From contig CALCIA010000094.1 in NCBI GenBank assembly GCA_937907435.1, positions 1 through 9,394 on the forward strand: a stretch of DNA of 9,394 nucleotides. Reading direction: 5' to 3'. The position numbers and the translations under genes are program-made. The notes under the pieces are model-generated. The model did no database searches and was not told the DNA's origin. It saw nothing but the letters and a program-made list of their open reading frames with translations. This document shows positions 1 to 7,516 of this stretch, one piece after another (within the stretch, counting starts at the first letter, position 1; the number at the start of each line of letters is the position of its first letter). This DNA is from an uncultured Actinomycetes bacterium. Its GTDB lineage: Bacteria; Actinomycetota; Thermoleophilia; Solirubrobacterales; 70-9.

Positions 1-46
1 GGCTCCTCATGGGGGTCACAGCCTGCCAGGACCCCCATGAGGAGCC
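1..46 (-). terminator. Perfect 17-bp stem-loop with conserved 12-nt loop, candidate terminator or 3' RNA element
   Basis: Bases 1-17 and 30-46 are perfect reverse complements and enclose a 12-nt loop (18-29). On the minus strand, the direction of the upstream NAD-binding gene, the loop reads CTGGCAGGCTGT. The stem-loop lies 56 nt after that gene's TAG stop. The left arm starts at the first base of the window, so the stem may be longer and any T-tract would lie outside. The loop matches 11 of 12 bases of the loop at 9318-9329, which sits in an unrelated stem after the other transcription unit, also in the sense direction. Ending transcription is the simplest role (inference). An unseen convergent gene to the left could share or own the element. 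Confidence 0.6.
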
Positions 47-102
47 CAGGACACTCACGGACCCACCTCGGACGGCCGCCAGCGCCACACACTGCCTGCT
101 GC

Positions 103-1281
103 CTAAGCACCCTCAATCGCCCGCTGCAGCGTCTCCGCCGCGAGCTTATGCGCGTCGCAAATCCGCCCAAGGTGCAGCAACGAGTCGGTCTCGCTCGCCA
201 CGTCCCCGTCGCCCAGGCGCAGGACGATCGGGACGTCGGGGCGGAGGTCCTCGGCGGCCAGGCCGACGGCGACGTTGACGAGGTCGTCGGAGGTGACCGC
301 GGCGACGGCGGCGCAGTGGGCGATGCCGACGCGTTGGAGCATCTCGCGGTCGTCGCCGCGGCCGACCGCTACCGGGATGCCGGCGGCGCGGGCGAGGCGG
401 ATGCTGGGAGCTTCGGCGTCGCGCTCGATCGCCACCACGGCGACGCCGCGTTGCTTGAGCGCCTGGGCGAGGCGGAAGCCGACCTGGCCGAAGCCGACGA
501 GGACCACGTGGTGGCGGGCGGGCGCGGCGCGGGGGCCGATGAGGGTGGTGAGGCGGCGGCGGCTGAGGCGGCGGACCAAAGCCGCGGTGAAGATCGCGAC
601 CAGGGCGACCGCCAGGACCATGTTGGCGGCCGAGGCGAGCTTGAACCAGTCGGGCCCGCTTCCCGCGCCGGGCGGGCCGGCGACGGTCGCCACCACGCGG
701 GTGGAGAAGTAGAGGGCGTCGACGACGCCGTGGTGGAAGGCGATCATCGTGATCGCCATCTCGATCGCGAGGGCGACGAAGAGGCCGGCGGCGGAGGCGA
801 CGAGGAGGCGGAGCGCGTCGTCGACGAGGCGGATGCCGTGCCGGCGGCGGCCGAGGACCGCCTCGTCGGCTTCGGCGAGGCAGCCCTCGGCGAGGTCACC
901 GGCGACGATCTCCGAGGGCGAGAGGACGTGGACTTTGGAGGCGACGTGCTGGAGCTCGCGCGACACGGTCTGGTCGAACATCGTCACCCAGAGCGGCAGG
1001 TCGGGCCGCACGTGGGCGCTCAGCAGGGTGAGGCGCAGAGCCTGGGCGTCGTCGCGGGTGACCACGGCGACCGCGCGCCAGTTGCCCTCGCGCAGCATCT
1101 CCGCCGCCTGGCCGTCGGTCAGGTCGAGCGCCGAGGCAGCCGCCGAGCCGCTCTGCTCGAAGCGCCGCAGCAGGGCCGCCCCCAGCCCGCCCCCCTCGCC
1201 GAGGACGAGGACGGCGCCGGTCTCCGGCGCGTGCGGCGGCTCAGACTGGGTCGGGCTCGAGGTCTGCGGCGTCTGCGTCAC
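103..1281 (-). CDS. Two-Rossmann (TrkA-N/RCK-like) membrane protein with a channel-like but filterless pore segment
   Basis: Probable NAD-binding, ion-channel-related membrane protein of 392 residues. An N-terminal Rossmann-like domain (about 22-140) has a glycine-rich turn GEGGGLG at 28-34. Two hydrophobic helices follow (about 157-181 and 215-236). A second, more canonical TrkA-N domain (about 257-392) has GFGQVG at 263-268 and an acidic E286 at the end of beta-2, where NAD(H)-binding folds hold the ribose. This order matches bacterial two-TM potassium channels with RCK domains. The segment between the helices keeps the pore-helix look (VVDALYFSTRVVATVAG, 186-202), but the TVGYG/TVGFG filter is replaced by TVAGPPGAG. 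No C-terminal RCK-C (TrkA-C) domain follows. Potassium conduction is therefore doubtful; a sensor role or a different ion is possible. The start is GTG at 1281, inside the end of the VWA gene (41-nt overlap), with only a weak GGA as ribosome site, which suggests translational coupling. No in-frame start codon was found between it and the first Rossmann strand. Confidence 0.88.
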   Translation of the reverse strand: MTQTPQTSSPTQSEPPHAPETGAVLVLGEGGGLGAALLRRFEQSGSAAASALDLTDGQAAEMLREGNWRAVAVVTRDDAQALRLTLLSAHVRPDLPLWVTMFDQTVSRELQHVASKVHVLSPSEIVAGDLAEGCLAEADEAVLGRRRHGIRLVDDALRLLVASAAGLFVALAIEMAITMIAFHHGVVDALYFSTRVVATVAGPPGAGSGPDWFKLASAANMVLAVALVAIFTAALVRRLSRRRLTTLIGPRAAPARHHVVLVGFGQVGFRLAQALKQRGVAVVAIERDAEAPSIRLARAAGIPVAVGRGDDREMLQRVGIAHCAAVAAVTSDDLVNVAVGLAAEDLRPDVPIVLRLGDGDVASETDSLLHLGRICDAHKLAAETLQRAIEGA

Positions 1282-4200
1282 GGTCCGGCAAATCTTGGCG
1301 ATTCGACGGCTCGTCGTCCTCCCCGCCCCACCCGCGGGCGAGCAGGCGCAGGCCGGCGCCGACCAGGAAGCAGGCGAGCGCGAGCGCCGCGAAGAGCCAC
1401 CAGATGCGGTGCGAGGAGCCTTCGATCGCGCCCGGATCGGCGGCGCTGAGCGTGGTGCCGGCGGACGCCGCGGCGAGCGGGCCGAGCGGCGTCGTGTCGA
1501 TCCGGCCGAGCCGGAACTCGGCCGGGTAGGGGACCGCCAGGGTCCCGGTCAGCGAGCCGGCGCCTTCAGACGCCAGCGCGTAGGCGTATTCGCCCGCGGG
1601 CAGGGCCGGGAGCGGCGCGGTCCAACGTCCCGGCGCCGACTCTTCGAAGCGCAGCGGGAGCGACTTGCCGGCGGGCGAGGTGAGCGTGCCTTCGAGCGCT
1701 TCCAGCACGATCGAGCGGCCGCGGGCGGTGGTCGGGGCGACTTCGAGCAGGCGCTGGTCCCCGGGCGCGAGGCTCGGCGTCAGCGGCGGCGGCGCGACGC
1801 CCCGCTCGACCCAGCGCCCGGCGTCCTGGAAGAGGCGTTCGTGCGCCAGCCATCCACCCGCCCATCCGGGGGTGAGCCCGGGGGTCCAGGCGGCGACGCG
1901 GCCGGAGCCGTACTGCCACTGGGCGAGCACCGGGTCGGGCGGGTGGTTTTTGTCCTGGCCGAGCAGCGCCGCCTCGGCCCCCGGCTTCAGTTCCGTCACC
2001 ACGTTGCCGCGCAGCGGCGGCAGGTGTTCGCCGACGAGGCTGCCGGTGATCGGGCTCGGGTCCCCGGCAGAGACGCCGATTTCCCCGCGCAGCCGCACCG
2101 TGCGGGTGTTCAGCCGCGTCTCTTTGTCGAAGATTTTCGGCAGTTCGCGCGCGTTTTCGGTGCGGTAGTAGTTGCCGCCGGTGTCGGCCGCGATCTGTTT
2201 GAGCAGCTTGAAGTCGGCTTCGGCGCCGAGCGCCACGGTGGCGACGCTGATCTTGTCCCGCTTCAGTCCCGGCAGCAGTTCGGCGTAGGTGCCCGGTTCG
2301 CTGATCCCGTCGGTGAGCAGGATGATGTGGCGCTCCTTGGCCTTGGAGCGTTCGATTTCCTTGACCCCTTCGGCGAGGCCTTTGTAGACGTTCGTGCCGC
2401 CGTTCGCCGGGATGTTGTTGATCTTCCGTTCGATCGCGCGCACGTTGCCCGGTTCGACCCGGGTCAGCGGCACCAGCGGCTTCGCTTTGACTTCGAAGGT
2501 GACGATGCCGATCTGGTCGCGATGTTTGAGCAGGAAGTCGAGCGCGCCGCGCGCCGCCGCCTGCGCCATCGCGATCTTCGGCACCCCGCCGACCTCGTTG
2601 ATCATCGAGCCGGAGCGGTCGAGGACCAGCTCGACGGCGACGTTTTTGCGCTGCAGCTTCCCCGGCACCAGGGATTTGACCGGCAGCGCGTCCTGGAGCG
2701 GCGATTTGTAGTACTTGCCGAGCGAGAAGGAGCGGTTGCCGCCGAACGCCAGCAGGCCGAGGGCCTGATCACGGACCGCGGCCGCGATCGCCCGCGCGCG
2801 CGGCTTGCCGAGTGCTTCGGCGGAGACGTCTTCGAGGACGACCGCGTCGACGCCCTTGTAGCCCGCGGCACTGGTCGGCAGGGCGCCGGGCGCGACCGAG
2901 CTGACGTCGAAGCCGTCGGCGCGCAGCAGGTCGGCGGCGCTCGAGCCGTCGGCGCCCGCGACCAGGGCCCGCGGCGGCGCCTGCACCCGGACCGTCGTCC
3001 CCAGCGCGTCGTTGCGCGGACGCGAGTCGCCTTCGCTGCGCACCGCGACTTCGTAGCCGTAGGAGCCGGCGTGCCGCGGCACCCGCACCGAGAAGAGGTA
3101 GGGGTTGTCCCCCTTCCCCAGCGTCACCTTCTGGTGGCCGACCGCGACGCCGTTGCGGCGCACGGTGAGGACGGCGGGCGCTTCGACGGTGCTGCGCACG
3201 GTCACCTCGAGCGAGAGCGGGTCGCCGGCGTGCAGCGCGCCCGGCGCCTGCAGGCGGGTGACGGCGGCGTCGGCGGGCTCCCGGGTCAGGGCGACGGTGT
3301 CGACGCTGACGCCGCGTTCGCGCGCCGCTGCGGCGAGGTCGGTCGGTTCGCCGGCGGTCTGGCGGCCGTCGCTCAGCAGGACGACGCGCCCGCCGCGCGG
3401 GGTGCGGGCGAGCGCCAGTTCCATCGCCCCCTGCAGGTTGCTTTCGCGGCTTTCGACGCTGCCGCCCGTCGCCTGGGGCAGGAGCCCGGCGCCGTCGCCG
3501 GTGAATTCGGCGCCGCCGCCGAACTGGACGACGCGGCAGTCCGCCCCGCAGCCGCGGTTGGCGGCGAGCCATTCGCCCTCGGCTTCCGCCGACGCCGGCC
3601 CGATGCTGAGCGAGCGGTCGAGCACCAGCGTGGTCGGCGGCGGCTTCGAGCCGACGGTGGGGTCGAAGAGGGCGACGACGACGAGGACGATGCTCGCGAC
3701 CTGCAGGCCGACCGCGATCCGCCGGCGGGTCGAGCCGCCGCGTTCCGGTTCCCGCCACCAGGCGTAGAGCGCCTCGAGGATGAGGACGAGGAGCGCCGCC
3801 GCAAGCAGCCAGGGCCAGAGGTCTTCCTGGCCCGCGTGAACCGACGGCGCCGGGGCGGCGAGGTCGACCGGCGCCCCGGGCGCCGCCGCCGCGCCCGGGT
3901 TGACCGCCAGCGCCAGCTCGCGCGTCCCCCAGGGCCCCTTGAGGGTGACCACGTAGTTGCCGGGACGGGCGATCGCGACCGGGACTTCGCCGCCCGCGGC
4001 GAGGTTGAGCTTCCTCGCCGCGCCGCCCGCCGCCGGGCGCAGGGTCGCGGCGGTGGTGCCGGGCGGCTCGGCGAGCGTGAACGGCGTCCCCGCCGCGACC
4101 GCCGGCGGCGCCAAGCGCTGCGACCAGGCGACGATGTTGTCGATCAGCGCCGGGAAGGCGGCGAGCTGGGGCAGGTTCGATTCGGAGGGCTCGAACGCCA

Positions 4201-5560
4201 TCACCGCGACCCGCCGGCCGCCGTCGGTGCCGGAGGAGATCAGCGGCCCTTCCGAGCTCCACGCCGCGGCGGTCATGGTGGCCGGCAGCGCGAGCCGGCG
4301 GGCGGCGCCGGCGCCGATCGTCAGCGAGGAGATGTCGGCGCCTTCGAGCAGCGGGCTCGCCGCTTCGGTGCCGCTCAGGCGACTGTCGTGCATCTTCCCG
4401 AGGCTCCCTCCCGCCGGAAAGCGCGGCGGGTTGACCAGCAGCAGCGCCGGCGCCTTCGGCAGGCCGCCCGGCGGCACGAAGTCGTCGAGCACCAGCAGGT
4501 CGCTGGTCCCCGGATCGGTCGGCCGGTAGGTCTGCGGCGTGCGCAGGCGGAGCTTCACCCCCGGCACCGAGGCCAGCGCGCGGGCCAGTGGCAGCGCGCG
4601 GGTGCGGTTGCCGACCAGGGTGATGCTCTCCCCGCCCGGCCGCGGCACCGAGACGAAGGCCGTGTCGTCGGCGGCGAGGCCGTCGCCGGGCGCCAGGCTC
4701 ATCCGCACCGCCGTGCCGGGCGGCGCGGTGAAGACGAGCGGCGCGCCTTCGCCGGGGGGGACCTGCACGGGCACCGTGTGGACCGGCTCGCCGCTGATCG
4801 CGACCCGTACCGGCAGCGTCCGCGCCGCGCCGCCGCGGTCGGCGACGTGGACGAAGACTTCGCAGGCTTCGGCGCCGAGCCGGTCGCAGTGGGCGCTCGC
4901 GCCGGAGAGCGAGGCGTCTTCGACCGCTTCGCCGACTTCCAGGTCTTCATAAGGGGAGCCGCTGCCGCGCACCTTCGGCGCCGCTTCCTCGGGCGCCCGC
5001 AGGAGGGCGATCTGGTCGCCGGAGCCGGCCCGCAGGCCGGCGGCGAGCCGCAGCGCCGCGGTGAGGTTGGCGGCCCCCGGGCCGGCGCGCAGGTCGCGGA
5101 GGGCGCTACCCGCGTCGGCGGCCTTGCCTTCGAAGAGGACCGTGGGGGTGGACCCGGCGCCGACGATCCGCACCGCTTCGTCGCCGGGCAGCGCGGCGAG
5201 GCGTTCCCGCAGCACGCCCCGGGCGGCGTCGATCCGCGCCGTCCCCCCCGCTTCGGCGCCCATCCACATCGACTCGTCGACGACGTAGACGTGCGAGGAA
5301 GTCGTGGCGCTTTCGTCACTCACCGGGCGGGCGAGCGCGACGACGAGCAGGACCAGGGCGAGCAGCTGCAGGGCGAGCAGGAGCGGCAGCGGCGGGCGGC
5401 CGATCCGGCGCGCGCCGCCGCCCCCGACGGCGGGCAGGTCCCGCCAGGCGAGCAGGCTGCCGACCGCGCGCCGCGGCGGCTTGCGGCGGCGCAGGTGGAG
5501 CGCCACCAGGGGGACGGCGAGGACGAGGGCGGCCAGCGCCGCCCCGCTCAAAAGCGTCAA
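1241..5560 (-). CDS. Large membrane-anchored protein with three VWA-like segments (BatA-like half fused to a glutamine-amidotransferase-like/VWA half)
   Basis: Predicted extracytoplasmic VWA protein of 1439 residues held by five TM helices. Half one: TM 3-23, basic cytoplasmic loop (RRRKPPRR), TM 58-77, VWA-like domain starting at D95, beta-rich region, then a Rossmann-like segment (about 311-415); this is the BatA/aerotolerance N-terminal layout. Half two repeats the plan: TM 583-601, short loop rich in arginine, TM 615-632, VWA-like domain with DRSLS at 648-652 and LLSDG, beta-rich region, amidotransferase-like fold without a catalytic Cys (about 863-960), then a full VWA domain with MIDAS residues DRSGS 981-985, T1056 and D1084. 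TM 1386-1406 and an acidic cytoplasmic tail end the protein. The first MIDAS is broken (DESMW, 95-99). Cysteine pairs spaced 8 and 4 residues apart in the exported parts may form disulfides. Related proteins usually carry only one of these halves. The start is TTG at 5560, 4 nt after the preceding stop; a GGGG lies 8 nt upstream, and the protein begins directly with the BatA-type first helix. The nearby ATG at 5568 is out of frame and soon stops. The ligand is unknown. Confidence 0.93.
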   Translation of the reverse strand: MTLLSGAALAALVLAVPLVALHLRRRKPPRRAVGSLLAWRDLPAVGGGGARRIGRPPLPLLLALQLLALVLLVVALARPVSDESATTSSHVYVVDESMWMGAEAGGTARIDAARGVLRERLAALPGDEAVRIVGAGSTPTVLFEGKAADAGSALRDLRAGPGAANLTAALRLAAGLRAGSGDQIALLRAPEEAAPKVRGSGSPYEDLEVGEAVEDASLSGASAHCDRLGAEACEVFVHVADRGGAARTLPVRVAISGEPVHTVPVQVPPGEGAPLVFTAPPGTAVRMSLAPGDGLAADDTAFVSVPRPGGESITLVGNRTRALPLARALASVPGVKLRLRTPQTYRPTDPGTSDLLVLDDFVPPGGLPKAPALLLVNPPRFPAGGSLGKMHDSRLSGTEAASPLLEGADISSLTIGAGAARRLALPATMTAAAWSSEGPLISSGTDGGRRVAVMAFEPSESNLPQLAAFPALIDNIVAWSQRLAPPAVAAGTPFTLAEPPGTTAATLRPAAGGAARKLNLAAGGEVPVAIARPGNYVVTLKGPWGTRELALAVNPGAAAAPGAPVDLAAPAPSVHAGQEDLWPWLLAAALLVLILEALYAWWREPERGGSTRRRIAVGLQVASIVLVVVALFDPTVGSKPPPTTLVLDRSLSIGPASAEAEGEWLAANRGCGADCRVVQFGGGAEFTGDGAGLLPQATGGSVESRESNLQGAMELALARTPRGGRVVLLSDGRQTAGEPTDLAAAARERGVSVDTVALTREPADAAVTRLQAPGALHAGDPLSLEVTVRSTVEAPAVLTVRRNGVAVGHQKVTLGKGDNPYLFSVRVPRHAGSYGYEVAVRSEGDSRPRNDALGTTVRVQAPPRALVAGADGSSAADLLRADGFDVSSVAPGALPTSAAGYKGVDAVVLEDVSAEALGKPRARAIAAAVRDQALGLLAFGGNRSFSLGKYYKSPLQDALPVKSLVPGKLQRKNVAVELVLDRSGSMINEVGGVPKIAMAQAAARGALDFLLKHRDQIGIVTFEVKAKPLVPLTRVEPGNVRAIERKINNIPANGGTNVYKGLAEGVKEIERSKAKERHIILLTDGISEPGTYAELLPGLKRDKISVATVALGAEADFKLLKQIAADTGGNYYRTENARELPKIFDKETRLNTRTVRLRGEIGVSAGDPSPITGSLVGEHLPPLRGNVVTELKPGAEAALLGQDKNHPPDPVLAQWQYGSGRVAAWTPGLTPGWAGGWLAHERLFQDAGRWVERGVAPPPLTPSLAPGDQRLLEVAPTTARGRSIVLEALEGTLTSPAGKSLPLRFEESAPGRWTAPLPALPAGEYAYALASEGAGSLTGTLAVPYPAEFRLGRIDTTPLGPLAAASAGTTLSAADPGAIEGSSHRIWWLFAALALACFLVGAGLRLLARGWGGEDDEPSNRQDLPDRDADAADLEPDPV

Positions 5561-5564
5561 CGCG

Positions 5565-7037
5565 TCATCCCCACGGCAGCCGTTCGATCCACTTCAGCGA
5601 TTCGAGGTAGTTCAGCTGCAACCCAGCGCTGGGACCGGGGACGGCGCCGCCGGTCACCGGCACGAAGGAGAACCGCTCGCCGACCTGGGTGGCGCCGGTC
5701 ACCTGCGCGGTGCGCGCCTTGCCGCCGGCGCCCTCTTCGCGGCCGCCCTTCTTGCGTTCTTTGCCGGCTTTGTCGGAGCGCGAGGGCGCGTAGGAGGGCT
5801 GGATCCGGACCGCCTGGGACGCCTGCCCCTTGACCGGCGTCGCGCGCCCCTGTTGGTTGTTTCCCTGCTCGCCGCCGGCGTGGTTGGCGCCGGTCGGGGC
5901 GCCGCCCTTTTTGCTGCTTTCGCTTTCGCCCGCGGTCGTCTCGTCGCCGTTGCCGTTGGGCGCCGTTTTCTTGCCCGCCGGGCCGCTCACCCGCGAGGTC
6001 CCGCGCCGCCCGTTGTTCCCGTGCCCTTTGCTCTTGACGTTGAAGCCGAGCGTCGGGTGTTCTTTTTCCTTCGGGACGGCGGCGCCGGGTTTGTCGCCTT
6101 TTTCCTCGCCGCCTTTGATTTCGGAGTTGGCGCCCCGCTTCATCTTGCTGCCCCGCCGCGGCGAGTTCCCTTCGCCGCTTTCGCCTTTGCCGGGATGGCC
6201 CTTCCGCGCCCGGCCGGTCCGTTCGGCCTGGGGGATCTTCTGATAGCCGGAGTTGGCCGATTTCTCGGCGCTCGGCGGCGGCCCCTTCTTGCCGACGATC
6301 TTGTGCAGCTTGCCGGTCGGCGCTTTCGTCGGGCTGTGTTTTTTGACGTGTTTGGCGTATTCGCTTTCCGGCACGCCCTCTCCGCCGCGGCCGCCGCCGT
6401 GCGGGCCGAGTGCCTCGACCCGTCCCGAGGACGAGCTACCGGCGCTCAGCGCACCGATCGCGACGACCGCCGCGACCGCCGCCGCCGTCCCGACGAGCGC
6501 CCACCACTCGCGCCCCGCCGGGGCCGCGCTCGCGTGCCAGTCCTCGCGGCCCGCCGCGAGCAGCGCCGCCGCGTCGGCGACCGTGCGCCGCTCGAGCGGC
6601 GCCTCGCCGCCCCGTGCCTCGATCTCGAGCGCCGTCGCCAACCGGTCGTTCAGCCCGAGCTTGTCGTCGAGCAGCCGCGCCAGCTCGAAGGGCGAGGGGC
6701 CGCGCAGGGAGAAGGCGGTGACCGCGACGAGGAACAGTGCGAGCGGCACCGCGACCACCACCCACTGTGGGAAGGCGCCGAGCTGGGCCGCGATCTCCAG
6801 CAAGACGGCGAGCGCCAGCGCCACCGCGGCGTGCCGGCGCGCCAGCACCACCAGCCGGCGGCGGGCGACGATCCCGCGCCAGCGCCGCAGCTCCTCGCCG
6901 AGGCGCGCCCCGCCCGCGGGCTCGCCGAGCTCCCCGGCACCGGCCAGGTCGACTACGTCGCGCGGATCGGCGGACGCCCATCGCCACACGAAATCGACGG
7001 TACCAAGCCGCTTGCGCCGCCGAAGACGCCAACTCAT
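5565..7037 (-). CDS. Three-TM protein with DUF4175-like segment and a long Lys/Gly/Asn-rich tail
   Basis: Membrane protein of 490 residues, first gene of the leftward unit and probably a partner of the VWA protein that follows 4 nt later. A basic N-terminal part (about 1-68) precedes two TM helices (about 69-86 and 92-109), a cytoplasmic segment with DDKLGLNDRLATALE at 124-138, and a third helix (about 178-197). That segment is typical of DUF4175-like multi-TM proteins found beside MoxR/Bat-type VWA genes (family knowledge, recalled without a search). Residues 200-440 are hydrophilic low complexity, rich in K, G, E, S and N, predicted outside the cell. A non-repetitive end (about 445-490: RFSFVPVTGG, YLESLKWIERLPW) looks ordered and may be a docking motif. 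Its lysine codons bring more A/T into about 5700-6370 than elsewhere in the window. ATG at 7037 is taken as the start, but no good ribosome site precedes it; GTG at 6989 or 6851 would keep all three helices and leave room for promoters. Confidence 0.85.
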   Translation of the reverse strand: MSWRLRRRKRLGTVDFVWRWASADPRDVVDLAGAGELGEPAGGARLGEELRRWRGIVARRRLVVLARRHAAVALALAVLLEIAAQLGAFPQWVVVAVPLALFLVAVTAFSLRGPSPFELARLLDDKLGLNDRLATALEIEARGGEAPLERRTVADAAALLAAGREDWHASAAPAGREWWALVGTAAAVAAVVAIGALSAGSSSSGRVEALGPHGGGRGGEGVPESEYAKHVKKHSPTKAPTGKLHKIVGKKGPPPSAEKSANSGYQKIPQAERTGRARKGHPGKGESGEGNSPRRGSKMKRGANSEIKGGEEKGDKPGAAVPKEKEHPTLGFNVKSKGHGNNGRRGTSRVSGPAGKKTAPNGNGDETTAGESESSKKGGAPTGANHAGGEQGNNQQGRATPVKGQASQAVRIQPSYAPSRSDKAGKERKKGGREEGAGGKARTAQVTGATQVGERFSFVPVTGGAVPGPSAGLQLNYLESLKWIERLPWG

Positions 7038-7054
7038 TAGGGTTCGTCCAACAA
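7038..7054. promoter_or_regulatory. 17-bp gap between divergent start codons
   Basis: Only 17 bases separate the ATG of the leftward gene (7037) from the ATG of the rightward gene (7055), so at least one promoter must lie inside the opposite coding sequence. TAGGGT at 7038-7043 fits a TAnnnT-type -10 for the rightward gene and would place the transcript start a few bases before its ATG, giving a leaderless or nearly leaderless mRNA. The only -35-like match, TTGCGC at 7012-7017, has a long 20-nt spacer. AGGG at 7039-7042 would be a weak ribosome site, 12 nt from the ATG. Nothing convincing was found on the minus strand. Confidence 0.3.
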
Positions 7055-7516
7055 ATGAAGCGATCGACTTACTGTCTGGGGTTGCTCGTCCTGCTCCTCT
7101 CGCTCGCGGTCGCCGGCACCGCCCTCGCCGGCGGCAAGGCCAAGGAAGGCTGGGGGAGCAACGGCAGCTTCATCGGGCGCTACCACGTGAAGGTGCTCTC
7201 CGGCGGCAGCGCCGGGGTCCGCGGCGGTGAACTGACGATGTTCATCCAGGAAGAATTCCCCGGTTCCGAAGAGCCCGCCGGGATCCTCAAGCTGCGGACG
7301 AAGACGAACAACGACGTCGTCTACCTGAAGGAACTGAAGCGCCGCGGCCAGGCCCGCACCGCGATCGTCAAGGGCGGCTCGTTCCTCGGCCCGACGATCG
7401 GCAGCTTCAAGGGCACGATGGTGAAGGCGGGCAAGCTCAGGGCGACCGTCACGACCCGCGGCCTGGGCACGGTCAAGGCCGTCTTCACCCGCTACTCGAA
7501 GAAGCCGACCCCCTAG
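7055..7516 (+). CDS. Small secreted protein of unknown function
   Basis: A 153-residue protein that I do not recognise. The start at 7055 is fixed by a textbook Sec signal peptide: KR at positions 2-3, a hydrophobic core (LGLLVLLLSLAVAG) and a likely cleavage after ALA near residue 25. The mature part, about 128 residues, is basic and rich in Gly, Thr, Val and Lys, with alternating hydrophobic residues (for example HVKVLSGG, ELTMFIQEEF, LRATVTTRG, VKAVFTRYS) that suggest a small beta-sheet or beta-barrel fold. It has no cysteine, no lipobox and no C-terminal anchor, so it is probably released or held by a partner. The longer frame upstream of 7055 overlaps the divergent gene and would hide the signal peptide. 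Its TAG stop is 15 nt before the lipoprotein gene and overlaps that gene's ribosome site, so the two are almost certainly co-transcribed. Confidence 0.85.
   Translation: MKRSTYCLGLLVLLLSLAVAGTALAGGKAKEGWGSNGSFIGRYHVKVLSGGSAGVRGGELTMFIQEEFPGSEEPAGILKLRTKTNNDVVYLKELKRRGQARTAIVKGGSFLGPTIGSFKGTMVKAGKLRATVTTRGLGTVKAVFTRYSKKPTP

Noticed and set aside
83..105. Loop-like GCAGGCAGTGTGTGGC on the minus strand after the first stop codon
   Set aside because: It has no flanking inverted repeat and needs gaps to match the loop motif, so it is not listed as a feature.
37..1449. Plus-strand open frame of 470 codons opposite the NAD-binding gene
   Set aside because: It shadows the minus-strand gene with its two Rossmann motifs, and its start would lie within the stem-loop at 1-46.
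5557..5568. ATG at 5568 overlapping the preceding stop as start of the VWA gene
   Set aside because: It is out of frame with the VWA gene and meets TGA after three codons; TTG at 5560 begins the expected BatA-type helix.
749..5833. Very long plus-strand open frame (1694 codons)
   Set aside because: It is antisense to the VWA and DUF4175-like genes. Its translation is Arg/Gly/Ala-rich with no domain, helix pattern or ribosome site, as expected from high-GC codon bias on the other strand.
6737..7054. N-terminal extension of the small secreted protein
   Set aside because: The frame is open, but the Arg/Pro-rich extension overlaps the divergent gene and would bury the signal peptide that begins at 7055.
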